DNA from: Leguminivora glycinivorella
Lineage: Eukaryota > Arthropoda > Insecta > Lepidoptera > Tortricidae
Reading direction: 5' to 3'
DNA: 64,000 nt
Assembly (NCBI RefSeq): GCF_023078275.1
Contig: NC_062978.1
Span: 3,300,585 to 3,364,584, forward strand
The position numbers and the translations under genes were made by a program. Each line of letters opens with the position of its first letter. Position 1 is the stretch's first letter. This document shows positions 10,554 to 20,662 of this stretch, one piece after another. The notes below the pieces were generated by a model, which saw nothing but the letters and a program-made list of their open reading frames with translations, did not search any database and had not been told where the DNA came from.

Positions 10554-10808
10554 TTGTGTCTGTCTGTCCGTCCGCGGATAATCTCAGTGACCGTTAGCAC
10601 TAAAAAGCTGAAATTTGTCAGCCAATATGTATATTAGTCACGCCGACGAAGTGCAAAAAAAAAGAAAAAAAAAGTGATATTAGGGTAGGGTAGATGAAGA
10701 CTTTCTAGGAAAATTCTTTTGAAGTTGATAGGTTGAACAGTTTTTGAATAATAAACGGGAAACTACGGAACCCCACACTGAGCGTGGCCCGACACGCTCT
10801 TGGCCGGT
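10554..10808 (-). repeat. Truncated AGGGTTCCGTAGT repeat, copy 3
   Basis: Reverse, internally deleted copy of the family at 181-725: 'gtccgtccgcggataatctc' at one end and 'gacacgctcttggccggttt' at the other. The central third is missing. Confidence 0.7.
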
Positions 10809-11108
10809 TTTATTTATTTTATAGATAGAAGTGGTTCAAGAGGAAGGTTTATATGTATAGTACCAGTAAGAAGCGGGGGCTATAGTTGATTATACTTGTT
10901 AAAATGCGTCATCGGTGTCATGATTATTTCTATTTAGGTCTGGCGACCAGGCCGAAGTGATCCCGCGCCACTATACAACGTGTTTTTTTTGTTTTCCGTT
11001 AAATTCGACACGTCGTTAGGTTCATTATCAGGAACCACCCTGTATATCAGTTTTAAATTCGCAAAAAAAACGTTTATCATTTTCATACATAATAAATGAA
11101 TTTATTAG

Positions 11109-11392
11109 TGTAACATTATCTTCCAACTGGGCTAACCAACAATTATTTTAAGTGAAGGTAGATGGTCTTTGAAGTTGACAGCGGATGGTATGAATTTAGA
11201 GGGTAGGTAAAGAAGGACGGTCAGCCGGTTAGGAACGAGTCCAGTCGGGTGACAGTTAGGAAAGTTAACGGACGATTGAAAAGGAATGTCTTATGTTGTC
11301 TTATTGTGAATAATACAGCAGTGAATATTCAAGATTGTTTTATTTAACGTGATCTCGTTTACATACACCAGTCTGAGTGCAGGAGTGTTTTA
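11109..11392 (+). repeat. 5' LTR of the gypsy element
   Basis: Begins TGTAACATTATCTTCC and ends GGAGTGTTTTA. Identical to the 3' LTR except for one transition (ccaactGggc here, ccaactAggc there). An AATAAT(A) near the 3' end may serve polyadenylation. The single difference in 284 bp means recent insertion. Confidence 0.92.
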
Positions 11393-12272
11393 GTTCAGAA
11401 GACGGGATAAAAACACAAGCCCACGAAAAGGTAAATTACCGTTAATTCGGTTATTTTTTTTCTCTTCCCTTGCTTGACAATTGTTTATAATTAGATGTTT
11501 TCCATTGATTAACTACAGATGAACCTTAAAATATTAGCTCGTTGTGATCATTTGACAAGAACTGCTACCGTTATAAGATGCTAAAGGGTATTTAATTACA
11601 TAAGTACATTTATTTAATCACCAGTCAGATATTGCTTGAAAACAAAATCTACACATTACGAATGAATAGGGCTAAACGATAAGAGTCCATACGCAAATGG
11701 CGTCTGGCCATTGATTTTGCTTTTACTAATCGTATTGAGCAAAATGCTATCAAAACACTGATTTAAACCTATCTACTTACACGATTTTTACAATTTTAAA
11801 TAAAATATTCAATGTCGTAAACATATCAGGTTGCAACTGTCACATACCTCAGCATAAAAACGACTTGTTGTAACTTCATTTTGGCAAGTTAACAGCGCGG
11901 TTGTGAAGTTTAGTAAATAACAGTTTAGTCCTAAACTAACAATATACCTACGGTGTTACTAGTTGTTTACTATTTATTGTAATCTAAGATCATTGTTTAC
12001 ATTAATAAAATAATAAAAGAACGATCACATGTTATGAACTCGCTTTATAAATACTAAAAGGTTCCCTTTATTTTAGTCCGGGTGAAAATAATTTCGAACA
12101 CATCTAGATATTTCTTAGCATGTCATCACAATTGTGAATCTTCTAGTTTATTTTTTTTTTAACAATGATGATAAATCGAGTACATGTTCTAGATCCTAGT
12201 CCTTTTAGGCCGACGAAAGTTATGATAACATATACAAATATATTTGTTACAAGTTTCAGATAAAAACAGACT

Positions 12273-15200
12273 ATGGAGGATGACGATGACAATGGCCGGC
12301 CAAGGCAACCAACCCCTAGCAGTCCTGTTCTACAAAGGAGAGGGACAGCTACCGCCGCACGTCGTGTGCTCGACGAGACTGCCGGTAACCGAGAAGATAT
12401 CAGGTCAGAGAGAATCCTATTCACTCCCAGGCAGAGTCGTCGTCGTAGCCGTACCGGTAGTGTTCGAGCAGCTAGGAGTCGGAGCCGTCCACGAAGCCCT
12501 AGTGTTGGCTCAGTGACTAGAAGGGACAGCCGAAGTCGTGCACGTAGTCGTAGTCGTAGTTCTCGGCGCAACAATTTGCTACGAGAGGAGCTGGAGCTCG
12601 AGAGACAGCGACTACGTGTTTTAGAAAGTCAACTGAGGAACGAGCGTGAACGGCAGGAGCTTCAGGAACGCGCACGTCTTAGAGATTCGGAGCTACGTAA
12701 CCGTAGACGGAGCCCTGGAGTAGGTGAGGGAACCAGGAGGTTCACAGACCTTGCTATTCGGAGACGGACTCCGGACAGGGACAGCATGGAGACCAGGAGG
12801 TCCATGGAGCTCCGAAATCGGAGTCGGAGCCCCCTAAGGGTCAATGAAAGTACCGGGAGGTACTCGGAGCTCCGAAATCGGAGACTGAGCCCTGGAAGGG
12901 ACTGCGAGGACAGGTATGGTTCAACATCTCGTCTCTTTGAAGAGTTTTTAAAGGTTATTAAGAAACAAAATAATGAGCAAAATAACAGCTTTCCTGTCTT
13001 AAACAACGTCATTCCCGACTTTGACCCGCTGAGTAGGGAACAACCAATTACCGTTTGGCTAAGCAAAGTGGATGAGTGCGCAGAAATGTATAAATGGAAC
13101 GATAGGCAAACTATCCACTATGCTTTGCCAAAACTCACTGGTCATGCAAAATTATGGTACCAAGGGTTACCATCCCTGAAACGAACATGGCCCGAATGGA
13201 AAGTGCTTCTTACGGAATCGTTTCCTGCAACCGAGAATTATGCAGACTTATTAACAGAAATGCTCGCAAAAAGGGCTCGTTTTGGCGATTCTCTAGAACT
13301 GTACTATTTTTCAAAAGTCAACTTGTTGAACCGCTGCAAAATTTTCGGTAGGGAAGCTATTGATTGCATTATACATGGTGTAGATGATAGAGGGGTTAGG
13401 GTTGGCGCGCAAGCGGCGCATTTTGAGAAAACGGAACAGATTTTGCAATTCTTTAAAACTGTTAAAGTTCAAACTAAAGAAAATGCCACAGACCTGAGGA
13501 AAGATAGAAAAATTCCGAATAATACGTCCAGTAAACAAAATTACCGAACTAGCAGTAGCGATGCAACTTCTCCTAAACCACGTCCAAATCCAGATAATGT
13601 AGTGTGTTTCAATTGTAAAGAGAAGGGCCACCCGTGTTCTAGATGCCCAAAACCCATTGTTAAGTGTTCGTATTGTCATTGGGTGGGTCATTCTATAAAT
13701 GATTGTCCCAAGAAAACCACTAAACCTGATATAAAGGATAAAAGTGTTATGAGAGTTCTCCACGTAAATAAAAATGACAACAATATTCACGATCTATTAA
13801 GTCAAGTAAACAAGAGGGACGGTAATATGTATGATTCATCAAATGACGATACCAATAGTAAATATAAGATGGTCATTGAAATCAACGGCCAACCAGTAGC
13901 TAGCCACATAGATTTGGGCTGCGAAACCACTCTTGTACGTAAGTCAGACGCGGAAACTTTAGGACTTGAGTGGACAACGGTAAATGACACTGTGTTGAAG
14001 GGCTTAGGGCTAATACCATACGTCCCATTAGGACATACCAAGGCTACAATTGATGTTCAGGGAGTTACAGAAAAGGGGGTAGACATTTATATTGTTGACG
14101 ACCACCTCATTAATTGCTCATTACTGTTAGGACACTCTTATACAGAACGCCCAAATATTTGTATTATAAAAACATGGTCTGAATTAAGATTTGTGAGAGT
14201 TGATGAGGACAATGACACAAAACTGTTACTAAAAGCGGATAAGGATGTAATAGTCACTGAAGGTTCGATGAGTACAGTTCGTGTCATTGCGGATAAACAA
14301 TTCAGTGGGATTGTCTACATAAACGGCTCTGTCAGAGGAAGTGTCGGTAATGAATATTATCTTTTACCCGGCGAGTATGAAATAAACTTAGGGACATGTT
14401 TGCTACTCCTACAGAATTTAGGCGCAAAGCCTCTAACTATTCTCAAGGACTCACTAGTTACGCGGGCCAGATATTTAAATGCGGTGAAACATGTTCAGAG
14501 TGTTTCCGTAACAGCTGAACAGAAAGAGTCCCCGAACGAAACTGCAATTAGATGTGGAAAAGATCTGCCTTCCGATGTGAAGCAAAAATTGAGTGAACTC
14601 TTAGATAAATATGGGACCTGTTTTTCAACTGGTTTGCGTGATTTAGGATTCACAGCTGAAGCCGAGATGGTTATCCAGCTTAAGGATTCGGAACCGGTCG
14701 TCTATAGACCATATAGAATGTCACATTCAGAGCGACAACTTGTGCAGAATATGGTAGATGACATGATTGAGTGCGGGATAGTCCGAGAGTCTAAATCACC
14801 CTACGCTAGTCCGATTGTTTTAGTACACAAGAAATCGGGTGAGAAGAGACTTTGTGTCGACTATCGCGCACTCAATAATAAAACAAAACGGGATCACTAT
14901 CCCCTACCCCGAATAGAGGATTTACTGGACCAGTTGTCCGGACAGACTGTGTTCACAACTCTAGATCTTGCGTCGGGGTACCATCAGATACCCATTGCGG
15001 AGGAGTCTATAGAGAAAACTGCGTTTGTCACGCCAGACGGACAATACGAATATACTCGGATGCCGTTTGGCTTGGCAAACGCGCCCGCAGTATTTCAGAG
15101 GGTAATGCATAAGGTCCTCGCCAAGATCAAATATGTCGTTATTTATATGGACGACATTTTGATCCCAGCCGCTTCATTTGAGGAAGGGTTGACTCGGCTG

Positions 15201-16004
15201 GAAGAAGTTCTCAAGGTGCTGCAACAAAGCGGTCTTACTCTTAAAAAGCAAAAATGCAACTTCTTCCAACAGAGTATTGAGTTTTTGGGATTTGAGATAA
15301 GTAAAGAGGGTGTTAAGCCTGGCTTACAGAAAGTACAGGCTGTTTCCAAATTCACCGTCCCCACAAACCAACATGACGTTAGACGGTTTCTGGGTTTGGC
15401 CAGCTTCTTTAGAAGATTTGTCAAGGATTTTGCTTTAATAGCTAAACCACTGACGAGTCTTCTAAGGAAGGAAACTCCTTGGAGATGGACTTCCGATGAG
15501 GATAATGCATTTGAAACCCTTAAAAGATGCCTTATCGAGAGGCCTGTGCTTGCGCTGTATGATCACACTGCTGAGACACAGCTCCATACAGACGCGAGTA
15601 AAATGGGTTTAGCCGGTATATTGCTCCAGCGTTCAGGCTCTGAACCTTGGCGCCCCGTAGCGTACTATAGTCGCCAAACGACTATTGATGAACAAAAGCT
15701 ACATTCCTTCGAGTTGGAGACACTAGCAGTCGTAAGCTCACTCATGAAGTTTAGGGTATACCTGCTCGGGGTCAAATTCACAATCGTCACTGATTGTAAT
15801 GCCTTACGCTCAACCTTTACGAAGAGGGATCTCGTTCCTCGTATCTCACGATGGTGGATACAATTCTTAGAGTACGATTGTGAAGTTGAGTACCGAGCAG
15901 GCGAGAAAATGGCACACGTTGATGCGCTCAGTCGTAGTCCCATCAACGACAAGGTGGAAGAACCACGACAAGGTGGAGAGAGGGTAGGTGAAGAATATCA
16001 GTAA
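12273..16004 (+). CDS. Gypsy Gag-Pol, N-terminal part (Gag, protease, RT, RNase H), cut by LINE
   Basis: 1243 codons, of which the last dozen (from 15967) come from the inserted LINE. An acidic start (MEDDDDNG) precedes an Arg/Ser-rich region and four 19-20-residue repeats at residues 141-219. Then come a capsid-like block (W.SKVDE, W.QGLP), two CX2CX4HX4C zinc knuckles (C445-C458, C465-C478), an aspartic protease whose active-site triad reads D547-L548-G549 where D-S/T-G is expected, a reverse transcriptase with YMDD at 958-961, and RNase H with HTDAS (D1107), FELET, VTDCNA and HVDALSR (D1217). Gag and Pol are one frame. The ATG at 12273 is the first in frame. Apart from the protease change and the LINE, the frame has no stop or shift. 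Confidence 0.93.
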   Translation: MEDDDDNGRPRQPTPSSPVLQRRGTATAARRVLDETAGNREDIRSERILFTPRQSRRRSRTGSVRAARSRSRPRSPSVGSVTRRDSRSRARSRSRSSRRNNLLREELELERQRLRVLESQLRNERERQELQERARLRDSELRNRRRSPGVGEGTRRFTDLAIRRRTPDRDSMETRRSMELRNRSRSPLRVNESTGRYSELRNRRLSPGRDCEDRYGSTSRLFEEFLKVIKKQNNEQNNSFPVLNNVIPDFDPLSREQPITVWLSKVDECAEMYKWNDRQTIHYALPKLTGHAKLWYQGLPSLKRTWPEWKVLLTESFPATENYADLLTEMLAKRARFGDSLELYYFSKVNLLNRCKIFGREAIDCIIHGVDDRGVRVGAQAAHFEKTEQILQFFKTVKVQTKENATDLRKDRKIPNNTSSKQNYRTSSSDATSPKPRPNPDNVVCFNCKEKGHPCSRCPKPIVKCSYCHWVGHSINDCPKKTTKPDIKDKSVMRVLHVNKNDNNIHDLLSQVNKRDGNMYDSSNDDTNSKYKMVIEINGQPVASHIDLGCETTLVRKSDAETLGLEWTTVNDTVLKGLGLIPYVPLGHTKATIDVQGVTEKGVDIYIVDDHLINCSLLLGHSYTERPNICIIKTWSELRFVRVDEDNDTKLLLKADKDVIVTEGSMSTVRVIADKQFSGIVYINGSVRGSVGNEYYLLPGEYEINLGTCLLLLQNLGAKPLTILKDSLVTRARYLNAVKHVQSVSVTAEQKESPNETAIRCGKDLPSDVKQKLSELLDKYGTCFSTGLRDLGFTAEAEMVIQLKDSEPVVYRPYRMSHSERQLVQNMVDDMIECGIVRESKSPYASPIVLVHKKSGEKRLCVDYRALNNKTKRDHYPLPRIEDLLDQLSGQTVFTTLDLASGYHQIPIAEESIEKTAFVTPDGQYEYTRMPFGLANAPAVFQRVMHKVLAKIKYVVIYMDDILIPAASFEEGLTRLEEVLKVLQQSGLTLKKQKCNFFQQSIEFLGFEISKEGVKPGLQKVQAVSKFTVPTNQHDVRRFLGLASFFRRFVKDFALIAKPLTSLLRKETPWRWTSDEDNAFETLKRCLIERPVLALYDHTAETQLHTDASKMGLAGILLQRSGSEPWRPVAYYSRQTTIDEQKLHSFELETLAVVSSLMKFRVYLLGVKFTIVTDCNALRSTFTKRDLVPRISRWWIQFLEYDCEVEYRAGEKMAHVDALSRSPINDKVEEPRQGGERVGEEYQ
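15958..15966. repeat. Left target duplication of the LINE
   Basis: AAGAACCAC here and again at 20654-20662, exactly bounding the LINE. A 9-bp duplication fits target-primed reverse transcription. One copy belongs to the gypsy pol. Confidence 0.88.
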
Positions 16005-16181
16005 CATCTGTCTAAAAGTTTTTTATTTTTTATAATTATTTGTTTAATTTATTTTGGAATTTAAGCATTAAATTCTTAATGCAAAATTAATAACTGCCAC
16101 CCTCCAGCAAATTCTCAAATTTCCCTAGACAATTATTTATTTATTCACTGGACCTAAGTTAACTAACCTCCAAATCACACT

Positions 16182-16931
16182 ATGGCACTCACTGGGATAA
16201 TTAAGGAGTCCATCGCAGAGCTGACACAAACTTTTAACGCCAAGATGGCAGAGCTGCAAGAAGATTTGGACAAGGCAGAGTCTAGTGGATCATCAACGGT
16301 AGCGGTGGTGTCTGACTTCACAGCGTTTAGGTCATTTATTTTGACGGCACTCGAGACTCTACAGAAGCAGGTGCAGCTTGTTGCCCAGCAAGTCGATGAC
16401 ATGGAGATGCGATCCCGCAGGAAAATGTTGGTGGTCCATGGCATCAAGGGATGTGATTCCAGCTCAGATACTGAAGACACTGCCGCACTTGTAATTGAAA
16501 AGTTCAAGTCTATCAGAAGTAATGTGTCAGTAACAGACTTCAAGCACTGTCGTCGTCTGGGTAAGCCTCGTGGGGCCAGACCTCAACCCATCCTTGTCAA
16601 GTTTCATGACGTTGCTGTGCGAGATGACCTGTGGTTTGGGAAGACAGCATTAAAAGGCACCGGTGTTACATTAGGTGAATTCCTTACAAAGCCCCGCTAC
16701 GATATATTTGTAGCTGCCCGGGAACGTTTTGGTGTCCGAAGCTGCTGGACCCGGAATGGTGATGTATTCGTTCTCGACGCGAACAAAGTGAGGCACCATG
16801 TAACCAGTATTCTGCAGCTACAGTCGATTACACCAGCATCGAAAACAGACGCCGCTTCAACTACACCTGCAGACGGAGACACACAGCCTGCGCAAAAGGC
16901 GTCAAAACTTCGCCCAAGGAAAAATAAGTAG
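16182..16931 (+). CDS. LINE ORF1 protein (coiled coil plus RRM-like RNA-binding)
   Basis: 249 residues. The first ~90 look like an amphipathic coiled coil (ELTQTFNAKMAELQEDLDKA, LQKQVQLVAQQVDDMEMRSR). Next comes a block typical of L1-type ORF1 RNA-binding domains: KMLVVHGIKG, CRRLGKPRGARPQPILVKF, then LTKPRYDIFVAARERFGV and CWTRNGDVFV, and a basic, Lys-rich C-terminus. Such proteins coat the LINE RNA as trimers. There is no CCHC knuckle, unlike many Jockey ORF1 proteins. The ATG at 16182 follows 'caaatcacact'. The frame is intact. Confidence 0.85.
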   Translation: MALTGIIKESIAELTQTFNAKMAELQEDLDKAESSGSSTVAVVSDFTAFRSFILTALETLQKQVQLVAQQVDDMEMRSRRKMLVVHGIKGCDSSSDTEDTAALVIEKFKSIRSNVSVTDFKHCRRLGKPRGARPQPILVKFHDVAVRDDLWFGKTALKGTGVTLGEFLTKPRYDIFVAARERFGVRSCWTRNGDVFVLDANKVRHHVTSILQLQSITPASKTDAASTTPADGDTQPAQKASKLRPRKNK

Positions 16932-17354
16932 TTGTAATTCGATAAATATTGTTGGTTCAGTTTCTTGAAACACCTTTTTAACTTAATTCTACATTTCACA
17001 TCATTTTATGTCGGTCGGTTGGTTGTAACTTCTTAATTTAGTTGCGTTATATACATAGTTAATCATACCCTCTTTACTTTTTATGATTTAGTTTCAAATG
17101 TTTAAATCCAAACTTGTTTATTACGTTGCACTTGAAACCAACTTGAACTGACATTTGAACTATCAATGTCATCTCAAACTGTCAATGTCATGTCATTGTT
17201 GCGTTTCGTTTCTGCAAATATCTTATGTTGTCTGTTTTTGCAAATGTTTTTCACTGTTTCACACTGCTGGCGGGTAGTGTATGACCACCTTTAGTTTATT
17301 TTATTTTATTATATTAGTAAATTTATATTTATTATATATTATATTATATATATT
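16932..17354 (+). other. Spacer between the LINE ORFs
   Basis: About 420 bp, very AT-rich just before ORF2 (a run of TTATATATTATAT motifs at 17300-17352). ORF2 lies in the same frame as ORF1 (both starts are divisible by 3) but is separated by stops, so ORF2 needs its own initiation. No hairpin or splice signal stands out. Confidence 0.6.
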
Positions 17355-20294
17355 ATGTCACTGCACGGCCATAGTTTTAATAGCGATTTGAGTGATCACT
17401 ACGCTTCCTTTTCATCTAATGATGAAAGTGAAGATAGTTTCTATAGCTTGCCTCCTTCTCTCCGCGACTTGTTAGATGCACAATTTTATGATTTATGCAA
17501 AAATTTCAATGTTGTTCACATTAATGCCCAAAGCATTCCTGCTCATTTCAGTGATTTCCTATCATCCTTCGATGTGCAAAATATTCATGCAATATTAGTT
17601 TCTGAATCCTGGTTTAAGCCATGCCTACCTTCTGTTTCCTATTCTTTACCTGGTTTTACTTTGGTTCGAAATGATCGCTCGGGGAGGATTGGCGGAGGAG
17701 TTGCAATTTATCTTCGCTCATATATTCCTTTTTCAATTATTAGCATTTCGCCGCAGTCTTCCTCGTCAGATTGTGCTGAGTATCTTTTCCTAGACGTTAC
17801 GCTTTCTCATTCCAAACTTCTCCTTGGAGTATTTTACTCTCCTTCCCTTACTATTAATTATTTTTCATCTTTAGAAAAACTTCTTGAGGATTTTTTACCA
17901 TCTTTTCAACACCATATCATAATGGGGGACTTCAATACTTGCTTACTCAAAAATGACCATCGTTCTAAATCCCTTAAAGCACTAGCTGACTCCTGTAATT
18001 TGAATATCCTTCCTTCGAAATCAACCCATCACTTTCCAAATTGCTCCCCTTCACTTCTTGATCTCGCTCTGGTTTCTTCCGTCTCACATGTAGCTAAATT
18101 TGGTCAGTTGTCTGCGGACGCTTTCTCATATCACGATCTTCTTTACCTTTCCTACAGAATCCGTCCACCTAAAGTTAAATCTAAAATCCTGTTGCAGCGT
18201 AGTTTTGGTCGGATGGATGTTGAGAAGTTGCGGGCTGATGCTGTGAGGGTTGATTGGGATAGTGTTCACAATGCTAGTACAGTTAATGATAAAATCTCCA
18301 TATTTAACTCGCTTCTCATTCAACTGTATGATAAGCACGCTCCCATTCGCTCAATCAAGGTCAAGCATCTACCTGCTCCTTGGCTGACCCAAGAAATCAA
18401 ATCGCTCTTAGGTAAAAAGAATTTGGCTAAGTCGAGATACAAGGCGGATCCATCTGATGCAAATAAAACCAAGTATCATTCGTTGCGAAATCGATGCAGT
18501 ACTGTCTGCAGAGATGCTCAGAGGCGTTATATCCATAAATCTGTGGAAGATGGTAATCCTGCTAAAGTTTGGAAATTTTTAAAGTCTCTGGGAGTCGGTA
18601 AATCTTCTCAAAATGTATGTAAATCTGATGTTAATCTTGATAACTTAAATCAACATTTTTCCACTTCTTCAATCTTTAGTGGTCCTGCTAAGACTAGGAC
18701 TCTCGAGTATCTTTCATCACTTCCGACTCCAGACTCTTCTCCTTTTTCTCTTACTCAATTTTCCAGTAGTGATGTTGCGAAAACTTTATCAGCTATAGGC
18801 TCTAACGCCGTGGGTGTCGACAGCATTAGCCGTAATATGATTCTTCCACTTCTTGATGTTCTTGCTCCTGTCATTACCTGTATTTTGAATTTTTCAATTT
18901 CCAATTCCGTTTTCCCTTCACTTTGGAAAGATGCTGAAGTCATTCCCTTACCTAAAAAATCAAAGCCTTCCACTTTCACAGATTATCGACCTATCTCTAT
19001 ACTTCCTTTCCTTTCCAAAGTCCTTGAACGTTTAATTTTTCAACAACTTCTTTCCTATCTTAATTACAATAATCTTCTGAATCCATGTCAATCTGGCTTT
19101 AGGTCGGGACATAGTACGGCTACTGCTCTCGTCAATATTACAGATGATATACGATCCGGTATGAATGATCGTAAGTTAACAGTGTTAACGTTGCTAGACT
19201 TTAGTAACGCGTTTAACACTGTTGATTTCGACATTCTGCTGGCGATACTGCGTTCTCTCAACGTATCTCCTGGAGCTGTTGAGTGGTTTCGTAGTTTTTT
19301 AACAGGTCGTCGGCAGCGTATTAAGTTAGATTCTTCTCGATCATCATGGTGCAGCACGTTAGCCGGCGTTCCGCAGGGTGGCGTGTTGTCCCCATTATTG
19401 TTTTCCTTATTTATTAACTCCATTACTGTCAATCTCTCTTCATCTTTCCACCTGTATGCCGATGATCTTCAAATATATTCTCAGGGTTCACTAAACGATC
19501 TACCAACAGTTATTTCATCGACAAATAAGGATTTAGAACGAATTTGTGAATGGAGTAACAGTTACGGACTGAATGTTAATCCTAGTAAAACTCAAGCCAT
19601 CGTTATTGGGAGCTCTAAGCTGATATCGCGACTGGACCTTGGTACTTTGCCACCACTAATCTTCAACGGAGTTTTAATTCCTTTCTCTGGTCACGTGAAA
19701 AATCTAGGCATTATTATGGACAGTACATTTTCCTGGGTACCCCAGCTTAGTGAAATTAGCAGGAAGGTGTTTGGATCAGTGGCTTCCCTGAGGAGACTTC
19801 GCAACTTTCTTCCTATCCCCACAAAAATTGCGCTTACTCAGGCGTTGCTCCTTCCAATCTTGGATTACGCTGATGTTTCCTATCTTGATCTATCCGAAGA
19901 GCAACTCAATAAGCTGGATCGTATTCAGAACGTCTGTATACGTTTCATTTTTGGTTTGCGCAAATTCGATCATGTGTCTAGCTTTCGATCGCAGCTGAAG
20001 TGGCTCCCCATTCGTCGTAGACGTAACCTTCATATAGTTTCTCTCCTTTATAATATACTGTTTAACCCTTCAACTCCTCGCTATCTCAAAGACCGCTTTA
20101 GTTTTGTTCAATCTATCAGATCTTCCCGAAATTATCTTCTTAAAGTCCCGTCATCTTCTTCTAAATTCTTCAACGATTCCTTTACTTTCCAGGCAGTTCG
20201 GTTGTGGAACTCATTACCTATTGATATAAGGCATGCTAAGTCTCTTCACATTTTTAAAAGTCAAGTAAAAGAGCATTATTTATCTATTCCATAA
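17355..20294 (+). CDS. LINE ORF2: endonuclease and reverse transcriptase
   Basis: 979 residues, no internal stop. Residues 1-50 are an acidic, Ser-rich extension. An APE-type endonuclease follows: HINAQS (N57), SESWF (E84), RNDRSGRIGGGVAIYL, MGDFN (D192, N194), LLDLALV, and SYHDLLYL (H260). The reverse transcriptase has YRPISILPFLSKVLERLI (from 543), SGFRSGHSTATAL, LLDFSNAFNTVD, GVPQGGVLSPLLFSLFIN and YADD (701-704). The C-terminus carries the RIQN.CIRFIFGLRKFDHVS and AVRLWNSLP motifs shared by CR1/Jockey-group LINEs. It nicks target DNA and reverse-transcribes the LINE RNA in place. The start is the first ATG after the AT-rich spacer. Confidence 0.93.
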   Translation: MSLHGHSFNSDLSDHYASFSSNDESEDSFYSLPPSLRDLLDAQFYDLCKNFNVVHINAQSIPAHFSDFLSSFDVQNIHAILVSESWFKPCLPSVSYSLPGFTLVRNDRSGRIGGGVAIYLRSYIPFSIISISPQSSSSDCAEYLFLDVTLSHSKLLLGVFYSPSLTINYFSSLEKLLEDFLPSFQHHIIMGDFNTCLLKNDHRSKSLKALADSCNLNILPSKSTHHFPNCSPSLLDLALVSSVSHVAKFGQLSADAFSYHDLLYLSYRIRPPKVKSKILLQRSFGRMDVEKLRADAVRVDWDSVHNASTVNDKISIFNSLLIQLYDKHAPIRSIKVKHLPAPWLTQEIKSLLGKKNLAKSRYKADPSDANKTKYHSLRNRCSTVCRDAQRRYIHKSVEDGNPAKVWKFLKSLGVGKSSQNVCKSDVNLDNLNQHFSTSSIFSGPAKTRTLEYLSSLPTPDSSPFSLTQFSSSDVAKTLSAIGSNAVGVDSISRNMILPLLDVLAPVITCILNFSISNSVFPSLWKDAEVIPLPKKSKPSTFTDYRPISILPFLSKVLERLIFQQLLSYLNYNNLLNPCQSGFRSGHSTATALVNITDDIRSGMNDRKLTVLTLLDFSNAFNTVDFDILLAILRSLNVSPGAVEWFRSFLTGRRQRIKLDSSRSSWCSTLAGVPQGGVLSPLLFSLFINSITVNLSSSFHLYADDLQIYSQGSLNDLPTVISSTNKDLERICEWSNSYGLNVNPSKTQAIVIGSSKLISRLDLGTLPPLIFNGVLIPFSGHVKNLGIIMDSTFSWVPQLSEISRKVFGSVASLRRLRNFLPIPTKIALTQALLLPILDYADVSYLDLSEEQLNKLDRIQNVCIRFIFGLRKFDHVSSFRSQLKWLPIRRRRNLHIVSLLYNILFNPSTPRYLKDRFSFVQSIRSSRNYLLKVPSSSSKFFNDSFTFQAVRLWNSLPIDIRHAKSLHIFKSQVKEHYLSIP

Positions 20295-20662
20295 TACAAT
20301 ATTTATTGATGGTCCTGTTTCATTTTCCTTTATCGCTATTGGCCGCATTGTTTTTGATCTATGTACATTCGTAGCTGTGTTGTTATAGTATTTATATATG
20401 TACGGTATATTTAGGTTTATTTTAATTCCTATTTATGTATGTTTATTAGTATTAAGATTATTTGACGTTTTCTATCACTCACTGCATCACCTACTCAAAT
20501 CAGTTGTTTTTTGTGTCTTGTCTCCACTACCCAAAGGTTGTCTGGAAGAGATCGCTCTTTAGCGATAAGACCGCCTGTTGTCTACCATAGTTAATTAAAG
20601 TTATGTGATGTAATCTTGTTATATTGGTGAACAATAAAGAATATTTGTATTGTAAGAACCAC

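Larger units (their letters stand above)
15967..20653 (+). mobile_element. CR1/Jockey-group LINE, apparently full length, nested in gypsy pol
   Basis: 4687 bp with a 5' region, ORF1 (16182-16931), a 420-bp spacer, ORF2 (17355-20294) and a 360-bp 3' region. It ends 'caataaagaatatttgtattgt' with no poly-A, as in CR1-type LINEs that end in short repeats. The 3' motif 'agagatcgctctttagcgataagaccgcctgttg' also occurs, split off, at 50661-50760. The 9-bp duplication AAGAACCAC bounds it. Both frames are intact, so it could be, or recently was, active. Clade assignment (CR1 versus other Jockey-group) is by motif only. Confidence 0.9.

Noticed and set aside
12143..12574. 143-codon minus-strand frame rich in Leu and Arg
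   Set aside because: Shadow of the Arg/Ser-rich gypsy Gag on the opposite strand; no independent motif.
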